The translations under genes and the position numbers were made by a program. A stretch of DNA of 64,000 nucleotides. It comes from Dromaius novaehollandiae. Lineage: Eukaryota > Chordata > Aves > Casuariiformes > Dromaiidae. The DNA lies in the NCBI RefSeq assembly GCF_036370855.1, contig NC_088099.1, positions 77,665,218 through 77,729,217 of the forward strand, given 5' to 3'. The notes below the pieces were generated by a model. That model did no database searches. It saw only the letters and a program-made list of their open reading frames with translations, and was not told where the DNA came from. Positions 13,801 through 25,800 of the stretch are shown here, in pieces; position 1 is the first letter of the stretch, and every line of letters begins with the position of its first letter.

Positions 13801-16800
13801 CTGGGAAGAGAGAAGCAGCTTTGCTGAGAGGTCTGCCTGCTTGAGCTTGTTGGTGATGGTATATCACAATCATAACACATTAATAAAGGAAATTAGATTA
13901 TTGCCATTTCTTCCATTCCACCTTCTTAATAAACATTGTTATATATTTTCATTTCTCTCACTCTGCCTGCCTTCCCAGTTTCTCCCATAGTAACCTTTTG
14001 AAGCTAGAAAGACAGTATTTCATAAATCATACATTGGGTGATATAATTGCAGTATAGAAACCATAATTTCATGAGTTTCATTTAGGAACTAAACATGGGT
14101 GAGATTGTGATTGGGGTGCTTAGACAGAGTCACACCTCTCTATTTACCCTGTTACTCCCACGGTGGCCATTAGTTGTGAAATAAAGAAAACAAACTATGT
14201 ACTACACAGAACAAGAAAGTAGGTATTCAAGTTACTGTAGTAGCATGCTGTAAGTATACTATGAATAGCTAACTGGGTTGAGATAAATGCTGGATGAGAA
14301 AGAGTTTAGATAGCTAAGGGAATTTTCATTTTTTACAGTGTATCATAAGCCAGGGGAAAGCCTACATCTGGCATCAGAATTCAAAACAGAAAGTTGTGAA
14401 ACCAGTGCAGTTGTTTCCTTTGGAAAAAGACTAGAAGACTTGAAGAAATTAATTCATGACTTGCAGTGTGGAATTCAGCAATGGAATATGCAGTGCCATG
14501 CAGCCACAGATACAATAGCAATGATAACACACAAACTTACATTCCAGTTTGTAGGTAAGATAGATATTTTTCTTTTAGTTTTTCAAATTACTTCCATGGG
14601 ACACAGAAAAAGAGCTGCTGTGATAATATAACATTTATATACACACCCATGAGCACCCAATTAAAAATGTAGAGTTCATGTTCTGGCCATATCCAATTTT
14701 TATGATATAACATCAGGCTGGTTAACTCCTGTAAGTTAAAGTGATAGAGAGCAGTTTTATTTTCAGCAGAGGAGTGCACCATCTCTGCTGAAGGTGAGAC
14801 CAAAAACTTATTTCTGTTTTTAAAGATCATTTTTTTCTAAATTGTCATAAAAATCACATGGCTGAAGTTTCTTGTAATTGTTTTGTGTAAGAGAGGTTAG
14901 TTTGTAATGGCAAGTAAATGTTCAGTGATAGCTACTGCGGTGAAAATGGCCTAATAGGAAAAAAAAAAAAAAAAAGCTGGAAATGATAGCAGGGGCTACG
15001 TGATGAGAGATTGTGGAAAGCTTCCAAGAATATGGAAGAAGAGACATTAGTCTACTTTCATATTCTTAAAATGACCATAATCTTTGTGTAATAAAACGTC
15101 AGGCCAAACTGGTTTCTGTCACCAACCCTACGAGCAACTCTTCAAACTTTTCCAGCTGTTTCTGTAGTCTCCACTCTGCTATTACAAAATCCACAGGAAC
15201 AAGGGAGAGCAATTAGGAGACATGATATATTATCTACCTAGTCCTAATTGTGTAATTCTAGGTTAACCATAATGTGAAGAAATAATCAGTAACTCCTACA
15301 AATAACATTTTTCTTTTGGGGAATAAAATAACACTCTAGAAAATCAATTGCAAAAAGCTTTGTAAATACTGAGTTAAGACTCTGTGGTGGTATCCCATGC
15401 CTTAGCAAAAGTCAAATCAGGCACACTGAAATTTATGAAACCGAGGACTATGCTTGTGTTATAACACTGGCCTTTTTAAACAGTGCCCAGATATATGTGT
15501 AACACATACTCTCACTGTGCTTTTCAATTTTATTAAACTGCAGCAATCTAAACCTACTGTTTTTCTGTTTCACAGAAAAGGCCACATATGACAATTTTTT
15601 AACTGACTCACGTACATTATTCTATACAACGCTATACTGACATGACCTTAAGCCCAGACACTGACAGTTTTCACACCAAGACCTCCACAGGATGCTACCA
15701 TTGATAGAACCTGTGTAGTGCAGCACAAGAATTAAGGACCCAGGATGTCTTAAACTATACTGAAAGCATTCAGAGGTCAAAGACACACAATTCTCCACAT
15801 TGCTTGGCATAATTAAAACCTAAGTTACTTTATCTTCATGACTGTTCTAATCTGACAGCTGAACTGAGTTAAAATGCATTCTTTAGTTTTGAAATTTAAA
15901 CTTGCATTTCTTACACTTTCTTCTTTGATTTACTCGGTCTTGTGTGAGCTCTTAAAGCTATGGTTCACTGATACTGTAAGTCCAGCATTAGGGTTCTGAG
16001 TAGCACTTAAGAAAACATTACAGCCATAAAATACTAAATGCTGATCCAGAGCTTACATTGCCAGTTCAAACTTGTTAAAATGAAAAAACTGACCAGCTGA
16101 CAGATTAATAACACATACTCAGAGCAGATAGCATTTGTTTTCCTGCAGCCAGCATAAAAGCTAGACAGCCTAAATACTGTATCTTGACTTCTGGACAAAT
16201 CAGGAGAATCTAGTCATGTGCCTATTTCTGATCTGGATTATGTTAGTACTCAGCTGAGCTGGGTAGCACACAGATCTGTAGTTAATGATAATGGAACCAT
16301 AGCCTCACTGGCAGCAGCTTGGTTTCTACAAGGAATTACTGGCTGCAAATATTTAAACTTACTTTCTTATGCCAGAGGAACTGAACTTCTGCTGGCTACT
16401 TACTTTTCTACTTCTTAGAAGGTTGTTAGCAGTTATGTGACTAATGTAAGCACTTGCAGCTGGTACTCAGAAGCTGCTCTTATTACCCTGCACTGGAGGA
16501 ACAGTATTGTTGCTAACTCAGAGAAAAATGACCTGCTACTGGGGGATGCATTTTAGAATGCAACACTGAGGTGCAGTTTAGAGATATCTTTTTAATCTTT
16601 TTGCAAACTCCAGAAGGTGTCAGGACTTAGAGCCAGATGATACTGTATATAAATTACCTAGCAAATAAAACTGTCCATTCTGCATCTTTGATTGCCATTT
16701 GTATTTGAAAACCAAAGTTACAGTAGTAACCTGGAAAATTCAAACTTATATTCTAGCAGAACACTTCTTTAATACTGGGATATTAATTTCCCTGCATGTT

Positions 16801-19800
16801 CTCTTTTGTATGTAATGTATATGTAAATATATTTAAAATGGAATTTCAGTTTTCTACTTGAATGCTTATACTTAGTAAGCTGTCATTTTTTTATAAGGTG
16901 ATTTTTTTTCATCAGCAGCATTACTCATGATCACAAGGCAAGAGAGCAAACAGACTTCTTGCCATGTACTGTATATGTCTATTGTATATAGCCACATGAT
17001 ATGTTCCCTGTTCACATAGAGGTAGGGAAATGGGAACAAATAAAAATACAGGACTAGGCAGAACATGCAAACCATTTGGTGATCTATTTTTCATCTTAAA
17101 TTGTTTTGAAGTATAAATTGTTTCTTAGTGTAGCAGCCCCTGTTGTCTGTGTTAATGTGAGTATTGACTGAAGATCTCTTTTAGTTAATTTTCAGTTTTT
17201 CCTTTTGCATTGGCATTTACAGATCCCTGTGAGAGTTCAGACTGTGAAAACTCCTCCAGCTGTATCAAAAAGGTGCAATTATTCATTAATAATATGAAAA
17301 TATATTTTTAGAAGTTTGATCCATGTTTACATTTCTGTCCTCATGTCATTGTATTAAAAGCCTGTATAGTGAAGGAACTCTGCATGCAAGAATAAATGTA
17401 ATAGAGAACCGTATTGTCATTACAGCCAGAAATAACAACACTTCAGAGATCTGTGAATTTGTTGTGCAGACTGATTTATTCTTATATTGTACTGTTTTTT
17501 CCCGAATAAAACCAAAATATAGGAGAATTTCTAATTTTCAAACACCATTACAGTTGGCTTTAAGAGAAACACTCTTTAGATTCATCAGGAACACTGATAA
17601 CTGAATAGGCATGGAGATGGAGCCAGTATTGCCTTTATAGCACTGACTTCTCAGATTATTTTGAAGGCCTGTTGCTGACTCTCTCTCTGTAAGCTATTAG
17701 CTCTTCTGCATGTTATCTTTCCAGTGCCTTCCTTACCTGTCAAACTTAAAAAAGGTTACCTTTACAGTGTCATTTCCAGTTCTGTCATACATTTTAACTA
17801 TGTAGTTTGTTCTCACTTGAACATCACTGCTTTCATGTATGAACTTCTCAAACTCTGTGCAACCAGTTACATATTACTTACATTTTCCATACCCTCCACT
17901 CTCCTGGGCTAGACAACAACATGGGTGATTTATTAAATAGAAGTAGACTGCAGCTGGACCAACAAATACATCCAAATGTAGGATGACATCTGGGCACATT
18001 TTCTGCTTTTCACTGAATGTTTGGATAGTGCTGCAGTTACAGAATTTGATTGTTTGGTACAGCTGCTGCCCTTCTGATAGAATAATTCAGGTTGGAAGGG
18101 ACCTCTGGAGGTCACCCCTACTCAGAGCAGGTCCAAGTAGAGCATGTTGCCCTGGGTATTGACGAGCTGAGTTCTGAATATCTTCAAGGATGGAGATTCC
18201 ACAGCCTCTCTGGGTCTTTCCATTCCAGTGTTGACTATGCTAATGGTTTCATTTTTTTTTACTTATATCTAATTGGAATCTGCCACATTCCCATTTCTGC
18301 CCATTACCTCTTGTCCTATCACTGTGCACCTCCAGGAGGAGTCTGGTTCCAACCTTGGTATACTCTTCCATTAGATAGTTGAAGACAGCAATAATATCCC
18401 CTCTTCACCTTCTCTTCTTAAGGCTAAACAAGCCAAATTCTGTTAGCCTCTCCTCCTGGGTCACTGGAGCCTTTCCTCCAGCCCCTAAATCATGCTGGTG
18501 GCCTCCAGTGACTCTCTTCAGTATGTCACTTGTCTTTCTTGCACTGCAGAGCTTAATACTGGACAATACTACAGTCTTAGAAATGCCAAATAGAAGAGAA
18601 GATTCACTTCCTTCAGCTACCTGGCTACACACTTACTAATATAGCCCATATGCAGTTTGGCTTCTTTGTCAAAAGGGCACATTGCTGACTTATGTTCAGT
18701 TTGTCTACCCAGAATCCCCACAGATCTTTTACTGCCAAGTAGCTTTCTATCCAGTCAGCACTCAGCCTGTGTAGCTCCATTGGTTCCATGTGTGCCATGC
18801 AGAACTAAGCCAGTGCCAAAGTGAGCCACATCTTCTATGACATTCTCCCCCAGCATTTATATTCATCTCATATCAGCTGGTACCCAGTTACTTTCATCTG
18901 AAAATGAAAAGCAGAGCATATTCTCAGCTCTTCATCTAAAGCATCTCAGCTGATTTCACATAAAGTTTTGAAAATATACCCAGTGATGTCATTTTGCAAT
19001 TTACAGTTAATGACCTCCATTTCCTATGTAAGTTTTGCCTCAAACTCCTCAGGCCAACTATTCATGCATATTCATAAATCTCAAAGCCAGTCCAAATGTG
19101 CGTATGAGTTTATATTGGTTCAACTGAGCACACTAGTAAATTAAATTGTAGCCCAATGCATGTGGGAGAATAGGATTATATACCAGTACAAACACGGTAA
19201 GTAAAATGGTGACAGTAGAACAGGGAACACTGGAGGGGGCACTGAACAGGTCTCTTACAACCCCTGTGTCAGAGACTGATATTATTCATCCACAACTTTT
19301 AATGATCATATATTCTTAAAAGACTTTATTTATTCCATGTTACAGTTTCATTGGGTTTAGCTGTCACTTTGCTGCAAGTCCAGGAATAGCTTCCCTACTG
19401 CTTCCCATGCTGTTCCAAGAAAGCAGCAATACATATTCCTCAGCAAGGTGACAAAAGCTATACTATCCATGGAATGAGAGCTACATCTGCCCCCTTACAG
19501 TTCTCTTTTTCCCTCTTTTCACCCACCTCCTGCAGAATTTGCCTCTCTTCCTGTTCCAGTAATCATAATGCTGGCTTTTCATGGCTCTTTCTATCCTGCT
19601 ACTGTGTCATTGTTGGAATCACTGTCATTGGTTTCTCTACTTTTAGGCATATACCAAGATTCACCAATTTTTGAGAGTGCTAAGATCACAAGATCACAAT
19701 CAGCAGATGCATTATATTCCTGGAAGCCTTACAGGTTTGAAGATAGACCACTGCAAACCAGGATTTGGTAAAAATATAAGCAATAGTACAGTGTGCACAG

Positions 19801-22800
19801 AATGTTGCAGTAAGTTTCAAGAATTTGTTTCTAAACAGATATCTAATTACTGTTGTTAGGAGAAAATATGTTCTTCCTGGTTTGCAAATGGAAAGCATCT
19901 TGACTGTTAGCATGATGTTTTAATGATGTAAGCTGTAATGAAGCAGGTATCAAACGTTTCATCCCAAGATACTTAAAACACCCCCAAGATATTTAAAAAT
20001 TAGGTAACGAACACAGTTTAACTAACACATTAAGACGTTTGCACAGATGGAGCAAGCTGTATCATGTATATATTTCATTAACACAAACTCTGCAGAGATT
20101 GTTGTCCATCACACAACCAGCAGTTATTTTGACATGGATTGTTTTGTGTCTACTGGGAGGTTTCAGATATGGTCATTGCATGTTAAAGAATATTTTTATC
20201 CTGCTGAAGCCCAAAACTAACTCACTGAGGAAAAAGAAAGAGTGCATTCCAGTTTGATTCTAAGCAGGCCAAAAAAAGCACATTCCACATATGTCCAAGG
20301 AATATATCTTGATGAAATTATTTCTATCTTGACAATAGTGACATTTGAGTGGTGTCACATCAGTGTGAATAACCACCCAACAAACTCCTAGTCAAAAGGA
20401 CCCTCTCAGCTGGAAGTACATGGTGCAGTACTTACTAGTGTGAAAAGCAGGGCCCCAATACCTACTGCTCTTCAAGTGGAAGCACTCAGTCATGCTACAG
20501 TTCTTTCCCATAGTACTGTGAGAGAGGACATCTATCCTGAGCATAGCGATTACCTGCACTTTTGTGTTCTAACTTGTGTCCACACTGCACAGAGGATGGA
20601 CATTCAGATCCTGGGAAAGGAGGTGATCTTTCATTCATAGTACAGGAGAGGCCAGTCAGATTGGAGGAAAAGCATTAACTTAGGTGTGGAATACTGATTA
20701 CTCCATCCATTAAGGATGTGGAAAGTTTTGTCCAGAAAAAGGAATGATAGATAAAACAATATATTCACCTAAATAAAAAATAAGAAATGTTAAGAAATGG
20801 AAAAATTAAACTTTTGAAGCTGTGATCCTATTGGTGGTTGAAGCTGTGCAGAAAAGCAAATGGATAACATAGTCCTGAGGAATTTGCTTATCATGACTGA
20901 ATTGAACTGTGGTCACATGTTAACATAAAGAAGTTGCACTATTGCTCTGACTGGTTGAAAGGAAAAATACAGTGCAGGATTGTTAAGTTAAAAAGTTTGG
21001 ATTCTTTGCTAAAATAAATTGTTGGTATCAACCAAGTGTTGATATTATTAAAGCTATAATAATATCAAGAGCTGATATAAGTTTGATATGAATGTAAATG
21101 AATTTGAATTCAAAGTATTCAGTTGTACAGCTAAAAATGTAAATTACAGGAAGTTAAAATATACTTAAATGCATAACAAAATTGTTAAGAGCACAGATCA
21201 TTGGAGATTTCTCTAAGCAGTGTTTTATTATCCCTCCTCCTCAGTCCTACAAAACTGTGTTGAATGTGAACAAGGGAACAGACTGAAGCCTTAATGAAAA
21301 AACAACTGCTATGACTCTAGTAATAGACGAACATTAACTTTGCCCAATGAGTTCTGCTGAAATAGAGCTATACTTCTTATAAGAATTTTAATAGCAATTC
21401 ATGGGAAATGAACTTGATAAGATTCCGTAGTAAAAATTTGGCCTTATCTAAGTTTAATTTAATGTGACAGCCAAGAATGCCTCTGGGGAAAATAAGAATG
21501 CTGCTATTGCACGATCCCCAGAAAAGCTGTGCAGGCAGGCAAACACACATGCACATTATTCAGCAGAAACTAATCTTTGCAGAGTTTTGGAAATTAGCAG
21601 AAAGAAATGTTAGCAGTCTTTCCTCACAAGGGTTAGCTGCAATGCAGGGAACTCATTGAAGTATGTTTTATAACACATCTTGGAAAATTTAGCACAATTT
21701 TTTTTTGAACATGAGTCCAGCACTTTTTATGCCTTCCAGCACATCTTGTTTTTCCAGAACAGTTTAGGTGATCATGTTTCAACCATGGACTATTCTCAGC
21801 TAGTCTGTAGCACTGGCAATGATTCCGTGGTCCAGTTACCCACAAGTGTAGGGAAACAGCACGTATGACCTAGAAGCTGCCTTTCAGGCCTATCAACATA
21901 TGCAACATGTACTTATTCCTAGAATGAATGGTCTTCCACTATCTAGCTCTGCTAAGAATGGAACAGAAAATGAAACCAAACCTTACCAAATGTAAACAAA
22001 TTTGTAATGTTTATACTGTCAAAAAATTCTGTGCTTATATCAGTCTTTCCTACAGCACTGAAATACATTATCCATGACAATTATATAAACAGAAGTTCAT
22101 CGAAAATCAGATAAAGGAAGATGGAACAGAAGCAAAAAAGCCCATGATTCAAAATTTTTACAGGCTCTTAGAAACACTTCCTTTCTTCCAATTGTGTTTT
22201 GTACCCAGCCCACAGTTTCTTATCACTGAAGGAATCTGAAGGAATTTGCGCTTTTGAAATTACCACCTTGAGCTTCTTGCTGATTATAAATGAGCATGTG
22301 ATATGCAGGATCAGGTTGGTTTGCTGAAACATATAATTGACAAGAGCATTTCCTTAAAAGGTAAAAAGTAAAATTAATTATTTTGTCTTTTATAAAAGAC
22401 AAAAGAAGGCTAATATTACTATGCTTGGCTTTTCTTTTTGTAAACATAAAGGAATACTCATCTGCTGTTTTCTGAAGAGCGTGCTATCTACGATTACCAT
22501 TATGACTCTGCTACCTAACTAACTGAGAGGGAAATTGATTTCTCTTAAGCCTGTTTAAAAATCTTTGAGATGTCATTTTATAAAATGTAATTTAACCCAA
22601 AGATCTAACATGCTGGAAAATTGTAAACTGCCATTTCTTCAAAATAAGTATAAGACTTCTATCTCCTATTGTCATCATCTTCCACTTAATACAACAACAA
22701 AACTCCACAATTTTTATGCCCTATTTATTCAAAAAGGCAGGCAGAAAAGAACTAAACATATTTTATTTCTTTATAGCATTATCCTCTCATTAATCTACAG

Positions 22801-25800
22801 GTTCATCCTAATGACACCCTTCCTTCTCAACTGAATGTAATGGAGTGTTAGAATCAGTTTTCAAGACCCTGGAAATCAGCTTTACTCTAAAACTGCAAAT
22901 TATTAACCAACAATTAAAAGTCAGATGCTGAAGTTCTTTCTTGAAGTTTTTATTTACTTATGCAATAGATTTAGTGAACTTCCTAAAGTAAGAACTGAGT
23001 AAAAAGTGACTACAAACTTCAGCATTTTGCACCACAGACAATTTGTACCAGAGTGTTTGATCCAACAATCTTTTGCTATAGCTAGTGTTACTCTACTTAT
23101 GTCACTAGACTTACAATAGTGCAGTCCCAATTTAGTGAGCACAAAATCAGGTCTATAATCAGTATCATTTCAGTTTTTTAAGCCTATCTTTTATTATAGT
23201 TCTATTCTTATATCAGTTTACTTTTTTTTATAGTAGCATGCCCACCTGGTAGAATTAGTGCTGAGTATAATACCGTATGTACGCTCTGTCCACCTGGATC
23301 TTACAATGAAAAATATGGGCAAACTGCATGCAAAAGCTGTCCAAAGCAACATACTACTGTTAGAAAAGGAGCCAAAACTGCAAGTGACTGTCATAGTAAG
23401 TTATACAATAGTAATAAAAAGAGACTGCATTGGCAATGATAGGAGTACCTTAAATTCTACTGAAGTAATAATTTTTTGCTATTTTTATATGGGATTGGGA
23501 GGTGTATTCAGTGTTTTCCCACAGTGTCATGGAACAGAGATTTTTGCAGGTAATCATAATCCATTTCTATGCTTAGACCTACTTCCTTTTGATCCTATGC
23601 CTATATGACCTGTACTCAAGGGCAAAAAAGTGTGAAGCACGTATGAAAAACAGCAAAATCAGAATAGTCTTTTGCACATGCTTAACAGGAAGGACCATAC
23701 AAGATGGATTGCAATAGAAAAAACAAAAATTCAAACCCCTGATCTCTAAACAACAAGGGAAATAATCAAAGCCCAAAAGTGAAACTGTGAGGTTAAAGGC
23801 AGAAATACTTCACAGTTAAATTTCCAAAAGTTACTGTGAATGTCTGAGTCCTTTTCTCTGCTTGTTTGTGCCGAGTAGCAGAGCATCTGTGTTCTTTGAC
23901 ACACCTAGCCAAGAGAAACAGGGGGAGTATGCAGGCTTTACTTTCTGTGACTCACTAGAATCTCTGTCTTTTTCAGGAACTCTGCATATCTGGATAGTTT
24001 TCTTGGTTATCCCCACTGGAGTCATTGTTGTCGTACTGACATCTTGGGTGTAAGAGTATTTGTGGCATTTTTTTTTTAACTGTATATAATACAACCATTA
24101 TGCATATCTATAATTTTATATTATAATATTATTTCTATATACTTAAATGCTAATAGCTAGGATGCCTGTACATCTCCTTCACTGACAAAATATGAAAGGA
24201 ACCTTCCCAAGTGAATCTGACATTGGACTATAGAATCAGGCAAGAGCACATGAACCAACAGCTTTTTTTTGCATCCAGTGCATGTTGATGCTCTGTAGTT
24301 TACAGACTGAAAAATACAGTCTGTGGTGGCTGGAACGGGAGAATGCTACACTAATTCAGATCTTTGGCTCAGTGTATCCTCTGCTGCAGTAGAGGATATG
24401 CCCAAGCATACTAAGAATTCCAATCTGTGTCTTGAATCCAGAATTCAAATATATTTTGTGTCAGAATAAATTTGAAAACCTGTATTTTAAATTAAAAAAA
24501 AAAATTCAAACTATTTTCTGCAACAGCTGAAGCAATCTTTGTTATTGGTTTCAATAGGATTTAGCTCAAAATTCTGTTTACTCACTAAAAGTTTGCCAGA
24601 AATAAGACACTTACAAAACACAGTTTGACTTCTTTTTATTGAAAGGTTTATAGGCAGATGAGCTGTCTGTGACTATCTAGTCATTCATGAAATTCTTGAA
24701 ATCTTAAGAATGAGACATCTGATAGTAGCTAAGATATTTTTTCCCTGCTTCTCTCCTTGCAGAGGAGAGATGCTTCTCAGCAGGGCACTTTACAGACTAG
24801 AGGTTTTGCTGGAAGCCCTGGGGGTAGGGTCCTCTGTTCAGGCAAAAATTAAGAGCATTGGTCTTTAATTCATCTTCTAAAAAAACCATTAAAGAACAGA
24901 TAAATAAGGAGAGGTACTGTGCAACAGACTGAAGAAAACACCTGACAGAGTGGACTGAAAATTAAAAAGTACTTTCAGACAGAAAGTTACCAAATATCTT
25001 CTTCATTCTGGTGCACAGCATCTCTCCTTATTCATCTGTTCTTCAGTGACTTTTTTTAAACGTATTTCTTGTAATAGCTTCAAGGTTTCAGCACTTTTGC
25101 TGTGATAAGAATGAATAAGGAACAAGTGATGAATGTATTTAACATGCTTAGGCGCATATAAAAGGTTTTGAATTGCTCAATTTATGCCACATAGAAGCAT
25201 TAAAAACTTGAACAAAAGAGAGAAAAAACTTTTCCCAGAGATTATTTGGAAGCATAAAGTAAATCTTTCCTCATGACAGCAGTGTGTTTTTCTCCAAGCT
25301 GTCTTTAAAGGTAGAAAAATCTAAACTTGATGAAAAGTGTTAATTATTGGCTGCAGAACATGACGTCTCTTTCTCTCTCTCGGAGAGAGATCTGATACCA
25401 CCTAGTGCTTGATTCACTAGAGGGGCATGTGCCCCCCCCAGTCAGGTATTTATACACGTTGATAAGATCCTCCCTGAGCTGTCTCTTCCTGAAGCTAAAA
25501 AGATCCCAGCTCTCGCAGCCTGTCCTCCTGGGTCAGCTGCTCCACTCTCTTAATCATGTACGGGCTGCAGAATGAGTGTCTGAACTCACTTCAGTGTGTT
25601 CCTGTCTCTCTTGTACTGGGCAGCCCAGAATTGGACACAGCAGTCCAGGTGTGGCCTCACCAGGGCTGAGTAGAGGGGAAGGATCACCTCCCTTGACCTG
25701 CTGGCAATGTTTTTCCTAATGCTGCAGGGCATCTTTGCCACAACTTTGGCACATTGCTGGCTCCTGCTCCACTTGGTGTCCATCAGGACCTCCACCCCTC

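Noticed and set aside
23258-23608. A 116-codon plus frame over exon 8
   Set aside because: It is a shifted frame overlapping the real Cys-module exon and runs into the intron; it has no family features.
24051-24053. TAA as the true end of the ZPBP-like protein
   Set aside because: It lies within a strong donor sequence, and splicing to 26453 gives a sensible stop-transfer signal and tail. It is kept only as a possible isoform end.
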